A stretch of 21,478 nt of DNA from Desulfobulbaceae bacterium (lineage in GTDB: Bacteria > Desulfobacterota > Desulfobulbia > Desulfobulbales > Desulfobulbaceae): assembly GCA_030633145.1 (NCBI GenBank), contig DAOVTM010000008.1:1-21478 (forward strand), read 5' to 3'. This document shows, in pieces, positions 1 through 7,824 of this stretch. The position numbers were made by a program, and so were the translations under genes. The number at the start of each line of letters is the position of its first letter. Position 1 is the stretch's first letter. A model generated the notes under the pieces. That model was not told where the DNA came from, did no database searches, and saw nothing but the letters and a program-made list of their open reading frames with translations.

Positions 1-187
1 CAGGCTTGGCCATGCAAACATCGAATCAACTATGGTATATCTGAAAATGGAGATGCGGCAGAAACGGGAAGTACAGAAGCAATTTCTGCGGCATACCCAG
101 TCATCGCTCTCAGAAGATGCTAAGGTAGCTGAGATAGTTGATTGGGATAACAAGGAAGAAATTTTGGCCTGGCTGGACAGCCTGTAG
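1..187 (+). CDS. Tyrosine recombinase/integrase, C-terminal end (partial at window edge)
   Basis: The frame is open from the left edge and ends with TAG at 185-187, giving 61 residues. It begins RLGHANIESTMVYLKM. The LGH followed nine residues later by a tyrosine is the C-terminal signature of the phage-integrase/XerC-XerD family: the histidine belongs to the catalytic set and the tyrosine is the DNA nucleophile. A charged tail (KMEMRQKREVQKQF, then a Trp- and Asp-rich end) follows. Family knowledge says such enzymes cut and rejoin DNA at specific sites, often for integrons, phages or transposons. Only the end is visible, so the subtype cannot be given. It faces the opposite way to the division cluster, and the next 350 bases hold IS debris, so this edge looks like a mobile-element border. 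The family call is confident. Confidence 0.8.
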   Translation, partial: RLGHANIESTMVYLKMEMRQKREVQKQFLRHTQSSLSEDAKVAEIVDWDNKEEILAWLDSL

Positions 188-378
188 GGAGGTGTGGGGT
201 GGTGCCGGGAACGGGGAAATGTGATCTTTATGCCATTATTATGTTACCAGTTTTTTTGTTGGATTTCTGGAAACAAAGATCGCATATTGATAATAAAGGG
301 AAAATCGAAAAAAAGACTTCGCCGTCTATTAGTTACGATATTTTAACAAGTTACAGAAACTCGCAACATAAAGGTTAA
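188..378. other. Non-coding stretch after the integrase
   Basis: No credible gene lies between the integrase stop and the transposase remnant. The only structure seen is an inverted repeat: 219-229 and 275-285 match as reverse complements at 10 of 11 positions, with about 45 bases between them. The second half is AT-rich. No clear rho-independent terminator was found. Confidence 0.5.
219..285. repeat. Inverted repeat, 11-bp arms, downstream of the integrase
   Basis: The left arm ATGTGATCTTT (219-229) pairs with the right arm AAAGATCGCAT (275-285), with one mismatch (T opposite G). The 45-base loop is too long for a typical terminator. Its place just after a tyrosine recombinase and before an IS fragment could mean a recombination or element-end site, but nothing else supports that. 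Confidence 0.35.
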
Positions 379-540
379 TCTGATCAAGAAAACCTGTTTG
401 TGCAAAGGAATCGCCGTAACGAACTACTGCTCCAGTCCGATAACGGATCACCTATGATGGAAGCCACTATCTTGGCTACGTTACAGCAACTTGGTGTTAT
501 GCTGTCATTCAGCCGTCCGTCGGTTAGCGACAACTATCCT
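379..540 (+). pseudogene. IS3-family transposase remnant (rve integrase core fragment)
   Basis: The frame from about 379 encodes a short stretch including QSDNGSPMMEAT and then LQQLGVMLSFSRPSVSDNY. This matches the central DDE core of IS3-type OrfB transposases, where the pattern is HSDNGxPM, then T/LxxLG, then SxSRPxVSDDNPYSE. The Asp of SDNG is the second catalytic acid. Similarity stops after the SVSDNYP segment at about 540; the expected Phe-x-x-Lys-Tyr region with the catalytic Glu is not seen. The usual N-terminal part is also missing, since an in-frame TAA lies at 376-378. It is a dead fragment of roughly 50 codons. No flanking terminal inverted repeats were identified. It lies just past the 3' end of the DUF1566 gene on the opposite strand. 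Confidence 0.7.
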
Positions 541-556
541 GACACGGGAGGAGTAT

Positions 557-1504
557 TCAATCCGCAGATCGGCATAATCTGCAAAAACCGCCGGGAACCG
601 TACCCGAAGACCAATAGACCTTGCCCTGAGCGTAATCCACGAACCAGTAACCTGTGGGTTTACGCCGGGCCGCAACAAAGATGAACGGCTGTTCTCGGGA
701 AAAGCAGGGGTGGAGAAAAACACCCTTTGTGTTGGCAGCAGGCTCCATGAGCGACAGAGCCTCTTCCAGGCTAGGCATCCGCCAGTTATGGCTACCCGCA
801 AATCCTTCTTTGTTGAGTTGCTCAATTTTGCCCTTCATGGAACGGATTGAAGAGAGGTCGAGACCTTCTCGCTGCCAGATAAGGCCGGTTCGTTCATCAA
901 GCACGGTCATCATGCCTGTATCAGCCAGTGCGTTGGTGAATGTCCCCTCCGGGTTCAGCTCTGCGTCAAAAAAGTTCCATTTCTGTATGACTGAACCCAA
1001 CTGGTCGTCTGTAAACGAATCATTGACAGCAGGCAGGGTGACCCGGTCGCTGCAACCGATTTCACCTGGGGTAGGAAGTGAGACCTCCATTTCTTCTTCA
1101 ACGGTTTTTTCAGAGGTGGTCGGGATAAGATAGGGGCTGTTTTCAGCTTCAACCACCTTGGCAAGCAGCCATTCCTTTAACGGGGCATCAATGGAGAAAT
1201 TATCTCTGGAAGTGGCAGTGCCGCCCTGCTTGACCATGCAGTCAATGAGCATTTCCTGAGGAGCCTTGATCTCGGCCAAGATGTTCACATGCCTGGTGCC
1301 TCGTTCCATGAGATAGAGTACCGGTTCTTTTCCCCAGTTGTCTATAAAGAAATAGCAGATACGTTCCTGGGTGTTGATCAGCTCGTCACGCATACCCTTG
1401 GCGGAAAAGGTGCAGAAGGCAAGATCCGGGGTCATATCCCATTCGATGACCGGTTCTGTTGAGCTGCTCAGGTTTAACTGCTTAAAAATTGACTTTTTCA
1501 GCAT
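557..1504 (-). CDS. DUF1566 (Lcl C-terminal domain) protein
   Basis: This 315-residue protein has a C-terminal third typical of DUF1566/Lcl domains: TGLIWQREG near the start of the domain, then a Gly-rich segment with NWRMPSLEEALSLMEP, and a closing GTVPGGFCRLCRS. The fold is related to C-type-lectin/formylglycine-enzyme-like domains; family members are often secreted or surface proteins of unknown role. The N-terminal ~190 residues are not recognised, and no signal peptide or membrane segment is evident. The start is the ATG at 1504 because a GGGGG-rich Shine-Dalgarno sequence lies 6-10 nt upstream. A longer in-frame reading to 1582 would overlap the upstream gene and has no ribosome site. 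It lies 22 nt after the glycosyltransferase gene, probably in the same transcript. Function unknown. Confidence 0.75.
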   Translation of the reverse strand: MLKKSIFKQLNLSSSTEPVIEWDMTPDLAFCTFSAKGMRDELINTQERICYFFIDNWGKEPVLYLMERGTRHVNILAEIKAPQEMLIDCMVKQGGTATSRDNFSIDAPLKEWLLAKVVEAENSPYLIPTTSEKTVEEEMEVSLPTPGEIGCSDRVTLPAVNDSFTDDQLGSVIQKWNFFDAELNPEGTFTNALADTGMMTVLDERTGLIWQREGLDLSSIRSMKGKIEQLNKEGFAGSHNWRMPSLEEALSLMEPAANTKGVFLHPCFSREQPFIFVAARRKPTGYWFVDYAQGKVYWSSGTVPGGFCRLCRSAD

Positions 1505-1526
1505 AACATTTCCCCCTTTATCATTT

Positions 1527-2690
1527 TCACAGTTTTGCTTCAAAAAAATTATGTAACAGCTTGGCAGTGGTAACTGCTCCATCCAGCAAAACAGCCGCCG
1601 ATGCTGAACGGGCTGTTTTTTTGGAGAGTGCTTGCACTATCTTATTGGCAAGTATGTCCGCTTGCAGGTCGTTTTTACTCAGAATATGGAGACAGCCTCG
1701 CTGCTCCAGTTGCTCGGCTCGCATTCGCTGCTCCCGGTTTTGCGCAAAGGGATACACCAGGCAGGGACAGTCCGCTGCCAGCAGGTTCATAGTGGTGTTA
1801 TATCCGGCCATGGAAATAGAAAGATCAGCTGCTGCCAGCCAGCCGGGAAAAGTATTGCTGAATCGTTCTATTCTGAGAGTTTTGCTGCTTAATCCCTTGA
1901 GTCGTTGAAAATCCGACTCTGCCAGATAGGGGCCGGTGAATACCTGCATCCGCCAGACTGTGATATCCAGTTGCCGAAAGGCATCTACTGCCGCAGTCAA
2001 CAATGCCAGCCCCACGCTGCCACTGCCGGCACTGACGAGGATCAGCTTTTCATTGATATTGTATTTTTCCCGCACCTGCTTTCCCTCTTCCGGTTGCGGT
2101 GGTTGGCAGATATAGCCGGTATAAGAGACTGGAATTTTGATTTCCTTCATCCTTGAGAAGGTCTCATCCAGGGTGAGCAGTCGTGGATCACCGTGTACCA
2201 GGAGCAGGTCAAAATATTGGTTGAGACGGTCAAGAACCCGCTGTTCAAATTTTTCCGTGTTGTCCCGTTCCACCAGGATGTCCCGGACAGAGCAGACTAC
2301 CCGGCAGTTTTGCCGGATCTGCGTTTGCTCAAGCAGGGGCAGCAGTTCAAAACGAAAGAGATTACGGCCAAAAGGAAAGAGTTCAACCAGGAGAAGATTC
2401 GGCTGCAACTGCTGAAAAATAGCTGACAACTGTGCTTTACGCTGTTCCTGCAGAATGGAGATTTCCTGATCCGGCTCAACCGGCAAAAGGCATGAGAGTG
2501 TCTCGTCCATGCGAAGTCCTGGTAGCTGTACCACCTGGACATGCTTTGGGAAATCCAATTGTAAGGGGGTGCCACCCAGTACCAGCGTGATCCGGTACGT
2601 ACGTAACTGCTCAAGAATTAACAACATCCTGCAGAGATGACCAATGCCCAGCACATGCTGACAATAGACCATCAGGCAGGGTTGTTTCAT
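1527..2690 (-). CDS. Predicted glycosyltransferase, MurG-like fold (COG4671-type)
   Basis: The 387-residue protein opens with a hydrophobic strand followed by QHVLGIGHLCRMLLILEQL, the G-x-G-H motif and helix of MurG-like GT-B glycosyltransferases. The segment CSVRDILVERDN and the late SMAGYNTTMNLLAADCPCLVYPF resemble the COG4671 family and the nucleotide-sugar binding region of GT28 enzymes. A Gly-rich AGSGSVGLALL near residue 225 marks the start of the C-terminal Rossmann domain. Donor and acceptor are unknown. No signal peptide is seen, so a cytoplasmic or membrane-peripheral enzyme is likely. The start ATG overlaps the phosphatase stop (ATGA) and has a strong GGAAGGAT site, indicating translational coupling. 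It is not the housekeeping MurG, which is encoded elsewhere in the window. Confidence 0.75.
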   Translation of the reverse strand: MKQPCLMVYCQHVLGIGHLCRMLLILEQLRTYRITLVLGGTPLQLDFPKHVQVVQLPGLRMDETLSCLLPVEPDQEISILQEQRKAQLSAIFQQLQPNLLLVELFPFGRNLFRFELLPLLEQTQIRQNCRVVCSVRDILVERDNTEKFEQRVLDRLNQYFDLLLVHGDPRLLTLDETFSRMKEIKIPVSYTGYICQPPQPEEGKQVREKYNINEKLILVSAGSGSVGLALLTAAVDAFRQLDITVWRMQVFTGPYLAESDFQRLKGLSSKTLRIERFSNTFPGWLAAADLSISMAGYNTTMNLLAADCPCLVYPFAQNREQRMRAEQLEQRGCLHILSKNDLQADILANKIVQALSKKTARSASAAVLLDGAVTTAKLLHNFFEAKL

Positions 2691-3307
2691 ATATCCTTCC
2701 CGGCCAGGCTCAGGTGGTTGAGCGACTGCAGGGACAGGGTCTGATCGTTGATGGTCATAAGATGGAGTTGGTATCCCTTGAGGACTTTTGCTTCATCTGG
2801 GAGGAATTTACGATCCAAGAGATGGTAGAGCAGGGTTTTAATGATTCCTTCGTGGCAGATCACCAGGATGTTCTCTTCCGGCCATTTTTCTGCGGCTTTG
2901 CCAAGTGCCTTGCTTCCCCTGGCAAGGACTTCACTGCGTGATTCTCCGTCGGGGGGGCGAAAGTCCCAGCCTGCCGCCACCTGTTTATCGATTTCATCCT
3001 TCTGGTTTATAAACAGTTCCGGGAAGCTGAGTCCGCTCCATGCTCCCCAGTTTTGCTCCCTCAAGAGTGGTTCAAGATGGACAGGGAGATTGAGCTGCTG
3101 GTTGAGCAGAGCCACGGTTTCCTGCACTCTGCCCAGGTCACTTGCCAGGATTCTGTTCCAGGGGAGATCCTGCAGCTCATGTCCCCAGGCTGTTGCCATT
3201 CTGCGGCCAGTCTTGGTCAGGCGAGTATCTTGTAATCCCTGGATACGTTTTTGCTCATTCCAACGGGTTATTGAATGGCGTATGAGGCCAAATCTTGTTG
3301 ATTGCAT
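2687..3307 (-). CDS. Histidine phosphatase family protein (phosphoglycerate-mutase-like)
   Basis: This 206-residue protein belongs to the histidine phosphatase superfamily. The N-terminal LIRHSITRWNE carries the nucleophilic His (about residue 11). SDLGRVQET gives the second phosphate-pocket Arg (about 60), REQNWGAWSG gives the acid (about 84), and VICHEGIIKTLL gives the second catalytic His (about 152). The usual RHGxT reads RHSIT here; Gly to Ser is seen in other members. Members dephosphorylate sugar phosphates, nucleotides or cobalamin intermediates; the substrate here cannot be told. The ATG at 3307 has GGAA about 8 nt upstream. It couples to the glycosyltransferase through a 4-nt overlap, so the pair may act in one carbohydrate pathway (inference). 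Confidence 0.85.
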   Translation of the reverse strand: MQSTRFGLIRHSITRWNEQKRIQGLQDTRLTKTGRRMATAWGHELQDLPWNRILASDLGRVQETVALLNQQLNLPVHLEPLLREQNWGAWSGLSFPELFINQKDEIDKQVAAGWDFRPPDGESRSEVLARGSKALGKAAEKWPEENILVICHEGIIKTLLYHLLDRKFLPDEAKVLKGYQLHLMTINDQTLSLQSLNHLSLAGKDI

Positions 3308-3381
3308 AATTTATTTCCGAACATTGATGTGTACAGCTAACGCTACAATGTTGGATGGTTACTAGGCCTGGTTTCTGCTCT
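3308..3381. other. 74-nt gap between the radical-SAM and phosphatase genes
   Basis: This is the only sizeable gap left of ftsZ. It contains a 7-bp inverted repeat (AACATTG and CAATGTT, about 3320-3352) with a 19-base loop and no T-run, too weak to call a terminator. A promoter for the phosphatase gene could lie here, but no clear -35/-10 pair is seen. Confidence 0.3.
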
Positions 3382-5103
3382 TTAACAAACGCCACACCTT
3401 CGGCAGACTGCAGTATCACAGGGTTGCGTCGCCTTCAGTGCCAACCCCTTTTCCAGATCCCGGTGCAGGTATCCATCCGTAATGCCATGGTCAACCACCT
3501 CCCAGCAGAAAAGTTCATCCGCTTCCCGTGGACGGACAGCAAACTGCCAGGCGGTTAATCCCTGCGCCTTCATGGCCTGCTTAAAGTTTAGTTTGCCAGT
3601 TCCCATGTCCAGCAATACTGAGCCGATGCGACGGTCTGCCCTGGAAAAAACCGCCTGGGCAAGTACCCGTTCCGGTCGATCCATCTTGATATGAAGGTTG
3701 GGGGTTCTACTAAACTGTTTTTTTAAATACCTAATTTTTTTCTTTAAATAGGCGACTGCTGATTTGCTGTCTTTGCTTACAAAAAGTTGTTCCTTTGACT
3801 GCCCGCCAAAAGAAAGGTACTGAAACGGGGTCCACGGTTTAGGGACAAAACTGTTCACCGACAGGATGATCTCGCAGACCCGGCCACGTTTCCGACCAAT
3901 GGGCAGCATCTGTTCCTGAATTTTGCTTATCAGCGATACCAGTTCGTCAAGATCCTGTTCTGTTTCCGTGGGCAGGCCGATCATCACGTACAGTTTCAGG
4001 GTGTATATACCAGCCTCTGCCAGCCGGACTGCCGCATTAAGCAGATCCGCTTCCGATAAGCCTTTATTGATGAGCTGGCGCAGTCGGTGGGAGGAACCGT
4101 CCGGGGCAATGGCCACTGATTTCAGACCTGACTCGGACAACAGCTCCAGCAGCTGATCCGAGATCCGATCCGCACGCAGGGAGGAGAAGGAGAGTGAGCA
4201 GTTGTTCTTCCGCAGGTAACGGGCAATACGATCCAGGGTGCCACTGTCTGACATCTCCATGCCCAGCAGCCCGATACGGTCAACTCCGGGCGGGCGGGCC
4301 TCAAGACCAGCGATAACCCTGTCAGCATCCCAGAGACGGGGTGGTCGATAGATAAAACCGGCAGCGCAGAAGCGACAGCCACGGCTGCAACCCCTGCCCA
4401 GCTCAACCATGTACATGCCCAGTTCCGCATCCGGTGACAGCAGCTCGGAATGGGCTGCGATCAACGGTTCTTTCTGGACAACCTTGCGCACCCTGGTAGG
4501 AAGACCGGGTGCAACAGTGAGTTTCCGCACCCGGCCAACTTCGTCATACTCAAATTCATACCCTTGAGGTACATAGCAACCTTCAAGGGACGCACCTATT
4601 TTGAACAGCAAGTCCTTTCGCTTTCCCGTTCCGCTTGCCAGCAACTCTACAAGCCGGGGCAGAACAGGTTCAGCCTCGCCTATGACCATCAGGTCGGCAA
4701 ACAGAGCCAGGGGCTCTGGATTCATAAAGACTGCTGCTCCGCCAAAGATAAGCAGCGGCTTTCCGGGTTCAATCAACTCACTGCGCTGCTCTGCGTACGG
4801 TTCTATTCCACCGGCAACCAGCATGGCTGCCAGAGCCGGGTAGTCATGTTCAAAACTGACGGATACAAAAATTAGAGAAAAATCAGCAAGGGGGCGGCTT
4901 GATTCCAGGGAACGGAACCGTTGCCCTTCCTCGGGATAGACAAATCGCTCGCAGACAAGATGGTCAAAACTGTTTAGCTGTTGATAGAGGAGTTGAAAGC
5001 CGAGGTTGGAAACTGCGACAGGGTAGGTGTTGGGATAAAGCAGAGCCGCGGGGGTGCGACCCTTCCATTTTTTTCGGACGGTTCCTGTTTCAGATGTACA
5101 CAA
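3382..5103 (-). CDS. Radical-SAM protein with N-terminal B12-binding-like domain (TIGR03960-type)
   Basis: The 573-residue protein has a radical-SAM cluster motif CSRGCRFCAAG (Cys 239, 243, 246), which binds a 4Fe-4S cluster and cleaves S-adenosylmethionine. Before it, residues ~20-160 (YPNTYPVAVSNLGFQLLY, FVSVSFEHDYPAL, IFGGAAVFMNPEPL, VIGEAEPVLPRLVELL) look like the cobalamin-binding-type domain of the TIGR03960 family. The protein ends in a Cys-rich CDTAVCRRCGVC (Cys 562, 567, 570, 573), as in that family. Its chemistry is unknown. The start is a TTG at 5103, 2 nt after the ftsZ stop; no ATG or GTG precedes the conserved YPNTYP region. It is likely co-transcribed and coupled with ftsZ. A similar gene next to ftsZ is recalled from other Desulfobacterota. 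Confidence 0.8.
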   Translation of the reverse strand: MCTSETGTVRKKWKGRTPAALLYPNTYPVAVSNLGFQLLYQQLNSFDHLVCERFVYPEEGQRFRSLESSRPLADFSLIFVSVSFEHDYPALAAMLVAGGIEPYAEQRSELIEPGKPLLIFGGAAVFMNPEPLALFADLMVIGEAEPVLPRLVELLASGTGKRKDLLFKIGASLEGCYVPQGYEFEYDEVGRVRKLTVAPGLPTRVRKVVQKEPLIAAHSELLSPDAELGMYMVELGRGCSRGCRFCAAGFIYRPPRLWDADRVIAGLEARPPGVDRIGLLGMEMSDSGTLDRIARYLRKNNCSLSFSSLRADRISDQLLELLSESGLKSVAIAPDGSSHRLRQLINKGLSEADLLNAAVRLAEAGIYTLKLYVMIGLPTETEQDLDELVSLISKIQEQMLPIGRKRGRVCEIILSVNSFVPKPWTPFQYLSFGGQSKEQLFVSKDSKSAVAYLKKKIRYLKKQFSRTPNLHIKMDRPERVLAQAVFSRADRRIGSVLLDMGTGKLNFKQAMKAQGLTAWQFAVRPREADELFCWEVVDHGITDGYLHRDLEKGLALKATQPCDTAVCRRCGVC

Positions 5104-5105
5104 CC

Positions 5106-6299
5106 TCAGTTCGCCTTTTTGCGGATATAGGCAGGTTCATCCCACTCGGCCAGATCATTCTGTTCGTCAAAGATTGGCGCAGGCATGGCACGCAGCCCCT
5201 TATGGATCACATTGGGAGTAGCAAAGGTAACCGAGCCTTTTTCCCTGCTGCTTTCCGTCTCTTTGACCTCATTAATTCGGTTTAAGTCCTCCTTCCTGTG
5301 CCGTGCAGCTACTTCCAGTTCGGAAATGGTGTCTGATTCATCGATGCTGGAAATACCGGTGGCGATAACGGTTACCCGCAGCTCATCGCCCATGTTTTCG
5401 TCAAACAGGGCACCAATGATAACATTGGCATCGTCATGCGCCTTTTCTTGAATCAGGGAGGATGCCTCCATGAACTCACCCATGGTCAGGGACTCGGTGG
5501 CAGAGATATTGATGAGGACACCCATGGCTCCGTCAATGCCCACGTCTTCCAGCAACTGGTTGTCAATGGCACGCTTGGCGGCCTCTGTGGCTCGGTTTTC
5601 ACCCTTGGCGACTCCGGTTCCCATGATGGCGGGACCCACTTCACGCATAACCGACTTGAGATCCATGAAGTCAGCATTGATGTGACCGGGCAGATTGATC
5701 AGGTCGGTGATTCCCTTGACTGCCTGCAGCAGGACATTGTCCACCATTTTCATCATATCGATGAGGGTGGAGTTTTTCTGCATCAGGTTGAGAAGGCGAT
5801 CATTGGGTACCGTGATAATGGTGTCAGAGTATTTCTTCAGCTTTTCCCAACCCTCCTCGGCATTGCGCATCCGACGTTTTGCCTCAAAGTAGAACGGCTT
5901 GGTCACTACCGATACGGTGAGAGCACCACTTTCCTTGCTCAACTGGGCAATGACAGGGGCTGCTCCAGTCCCGGTTCCACCACCCAGTCCTGCGGTTACA
6001 AAGACCATGTCTGCGCCCTTCAGGGCATTGGCCAGATCGTCAAGGGACTCCTGGGCAGCATCCATGCCAACCTCTGGTTCGGCTCCCGCACCCATTCCCT
6101 TGGTGATATTGGGCCCCAGCTGGAGTCGAATGTCAGCCCTGGATTTTTCCAGTGCCTGCATGTCGGTATTGGCTACGATAAACTCGACCCCGGCAAGACG
6201 GTTTTCCACCATTGTGTTGATGGCATTACCCCCTCCACCGCCGACTCCGATTACCTTAATGCTTGCTACTGGTTTTTCATCTACCATACGATACGACAT
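5106..6299 (-). CDS. ftsZ: Cell division protein FtsZ
   Basis: This is the tubulin-like GTPase that polymerises into the Z-ring at midcell. The 397-residue protein has the N-terminal nucleotide-binding strand VIGVGGGGGNAINTM, the tubulin signature GGGTGTG (about residues 106-112), and the synergy segment with NADFMDLKSVM before the C-terminal subdomain. A variable linker (about 325-385) ends in PAYIRKKAN, the conserved C-terminal peptide that binds FtsA and other partners. The start is the ATG at 6299 because GAGGGGGA lies about 6 nt upstream; the in-frame TTG at 6314 lies before that ribosome site. It is followed directly by the radical-SAM gene and preceded by a 169-nt gap from ftsA that holds a heptad array and a possible promoter. 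Confidence 0.97.
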   Translation of the reverse strand: MSYRMVDEKPVASIKVIGVGGGGGNAINTMVENRLAGVEFIVANTDMQALEKSRADIRLQLGPNITKGMGAGAEPEVGMDAAQESLDDLANALKGADMVFVTAGLGGGTGTGAAPVIAQLSKESGALTVSVVTKPFYFEAKRRMRNAEEGWEKLKKYSDTIITVPNDRLLNLMQKNSTLIDMMKMVDNVLLQAVKGITDLINLPGHINADFMDLKSVMREVGPAIMGTGVAKGENRATEAAKRAIDNQLLEDVGIDGAMGVLINISATESLTMGEFMEASSLIQEKAHDDANVIIGALFDENMGDELRVTVIATGISSIDESDTISELEVAARHRKEDLNRINEVKETESSREKGSVTFATPNVIHKGLRAMPAPIFDEQNDLAEWDEPAYIRKKAN

Positions 6300-6342
6300 G
6301 CTTTTCCCCCTCAAGCATTGTGTCTCAAAAAAAACTAATCAA

Positions 6343-6370
6343 ACTATAACATTATCGACAACGATATAAA
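6343..6370 (-). promoter_or_regulatory. Possible sigma-70-type promoter for ftsZ
   Basis: Reading the minus strand, TTTATA (6370-6365) and TATAGT (6348-6343) are spaced by 16 nt, matching 4 of 6 and 5 of 6 consensus bases. The -10 would place transcription start about 35-40 nt before the ftsZ ATG. The region is AT-rich, so chance matches are likely. An own promoter for ftsZ within dcw clusters is common in other bacteria. Confidence 0.35.
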
Positions 6371-6430
6371 AGACTTTTTTCAATTTTTTCAGCACCCGCC
6401 TAAATCAAAATAAGTTGGTTAATTTTTTAT

Positions 6431-6465
6431 CACTCATCACTCACTACTCATACCTCACATCTCAC
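6431..6465 (-). repeat. Heptad tandem array (5 copies) just after the ftsA stop
   Basis: Five adjacent 7-base units on the plus strand read CACTCAT, CACTCAC, TACTCAT, ACCTCAC, ATCTCAC (6431-6465). Position by position they share the core N-N-C-T-C-A-N. The array begins 3 nt beyond the ftsA TAG on the coding strand. Its sequence differs from the other heptad arrays in the cluster, but the period is the same. Confidence 0.75.
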
Positions 6466-6468
6466 AAA

Positions 6469-7743
6469 CTAAATTATATTTTTAAAAAATCCCTTTATGC
6501 GGCTTATTACGGTGTCGCTTTCCTGCGGAACCTGCTGCCGCTCCTGACATCCGTACAGCACCAGACCCACTCCAGTAGTGCAGCGGGGGGACTGGATGTC
6601 CTCAACTCGACCGCCGACCCCCCTGGGAAAACTCATCCGAACCGGCATGTCAAAAATCTGCTCCGCCATGTCAACAACATTGGCGAGCAGGGCAGTACCA
6701 CCGGTGATAACCATGCCGGCATTGATCCTGTTGCGAAGGCCGGAACCGCAGATATTCCTGTTGACTTCCTCCAGGATTTCCTCCATCCGTGCCTCCAGAA
6801 TCTCCACCAGCACCCGTTGTGATACGGTGCGCGACTTGCGGTCACCAACGGTGGGTACTTCAATCTTGTGGTTTTCCGTAATCATGGAGGAAATGGCTCC
6901 ACCGTATTGATATTTGAGCTGTTCAGCATCCTGGAGGGGCGTGCGCAGCCCCACCGAGAGATCATTGGTCAGATTATTACCGCCCAGAGCCAGTTCCCAG
7001 GTATGTTTGATGCTCCCGTTACAGAATATGGCGAGATCAGTGGTGCCGCCGCCGATGTCAAGCAGAGCCACACCCAGTTCCATCTCATCCCTGCTCAGCA
7101 CTGACCTGGAAGAGGCAACCGATTCCAGCACCACATCAGAGACCCCGAGTCCAGCCCTGTTGCAACTGGTCACCAGATTATGGAGAGAGGTGTTGTCCGC
7201 AGTCACAATATGCACCTTGGTGACCAGTCGTACCCCGGTCATGCCCATGGGATTCTGGATGCCGGTGTGATCGTCAACCATATACTCCTGGGGCAGGACA
7301 TGGATGATTTGCTGATTATCGGAGATCTTGACCGTGCTGGCGGCTTCGATAACTGCGTTGATCTCTCGCTGCCGGATCTGCTGGTTGTTGATAGCCAGGA
7401 TGCCGGGGGAGTTAAACCCCTTGATATGGTCGCCGGCAATGCCTACATATACAGTTTCAATATCGCAGCCCGCCATGTCCTGGGCACTCCCCAGGGCAGT
7501 GTTGATGGCGTGTACCGTGGCCTCAATATTGACTACCACCCCCTTCTTCATCCCGGAGGAGGCGGCAGTACCCACCCCGATGACCTCTACCCTGCCGTCC
7601 GGGAAGTATTCCCCGATAACAACACAGATCTTGGTGGTGCCGATATCCAGGCCTGCGACCAGTTCTCCTGTTTCTTCAGGCTCTTGTCGTTCCTGTTGTT
7701 CTTGTTGTTCTTGTTGTATATCCAGTTCTTCCATTGTCGTCAT
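6469..7743 (-). CDS. ftsA: Cell division protein FtsA
   Basis: This actin-like ATPase tethers FtsZ filaments to the inner membrane and helps recruit later division proteins. The protein has about 424 residues. GLDIGTTKICVVIGE is phosphate loop 1 and LLDIGGGTTDLAIF is phosphate loop 2 of the actin/Hsp70 fold; the IC domain (SHS2) lies between. The last residues, VISRIKGFFKNII, form the amphipathic membrane-targeting helix. The Gln/Glu-rich N-terminal leader (QQEQQEQQERQEPEE) is unusual and is coded by a roughly 9-bp repeat. The start is uncertain: ATG 7743 and ATG 7734 are both possible and neither has a good ribosome site. The stop codon is followed at once by a heptad array. Confidence 0.93.
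   Translation of the reverse strand: MTTMEELDIQQEQQEQQERQEPEETGELVAGLDIGTTKICVVIGEYFPDGRVEVIGVGTAASSGMKKGVVVNIEATVHAINTALGSAQDMAGCDIETVYVGIAGDHIKGFNSPGILAINNQQIRQREINAVIEAASTVKISDNQQIIHVLPQEYMVDDHTGIQNPMGMTGVRLVTKVHIVTADNTSLHNLVTSCNRAGLGVSDVVLESVASSRSVLSRDEMELGVALLDIGGGTTDLAIFCNGSIKHTWELALGGNNLTNDLSVGLRTPLQDAEQLKYQYGGAISSMITENHKIEVPTVGDRKSRTVSQRVLVEILEARMEEILEEVNRNICGSGLRNRINAGMVITGGTALLANVVDMAEQIFDMPVRMSFPRGVGGRVEDIQSPRCTTGVGLVLYGCQERQQVPQESDTVISRIKGFFKNII
7677..7722 (-). repeat. Q/E-rich microsatellite-like repeat in the ftsA leader
   Basis: The plus strand shows repeated TTGTTGTTC-type 9-mers, coding in frame for the QQEQQEQQ stretch near the FtsA N-terminus. Copy-number change would keep the frame. 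The edges are approximate. Confidence 0.6.
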
Positions 7744-7768
7744 ACCCGATGTTATCAAAAGCCGCTGT

Positions 7769-7824
7769 TAGCAATGGCTATTCAGCAATAGTTATTCAGC
7801 CATAGTTATTGAGCCATAGCCACA
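7769..7824 (-). repeat. 14-bp tandem array (4 copies) across the ftsQ stop codon
   Basis: Four 14-base units lie at 7769-7782, 7783-7796, 7797-7810 and 7811-7824. The middle two, CAGCAATAGTTATT and CAGCCATAGTTATT, differ at one base; the outer two are more diverged. The array covers the last FtsQ codons and its TAA (7806-7808), then runs toward ftsA. The period is twice that of the heptad arrays at three other gene ends here. Confidence 0.75.

Noticed and set aside
654..1133. A 159-codon plus-strand frame over the DUF1566 gene
   Set aside because: It has no family features, and the opposite strand shows a recognisable DUF1566 domain with a good ribosome site.
3308..3381. Terminator hairpin after the radical-SAM gene
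   Set aside because: The 7-bp inverted repeat has a 19-base loop and no following T-run.
5436..6338. A 300-codon open frame on the plus strand, opposite ftsZ
   Set aside because: The minus strand is unmistakably FtsZ with the GGGTGTG motif; the opposite frame has no family features and results from codon bias.
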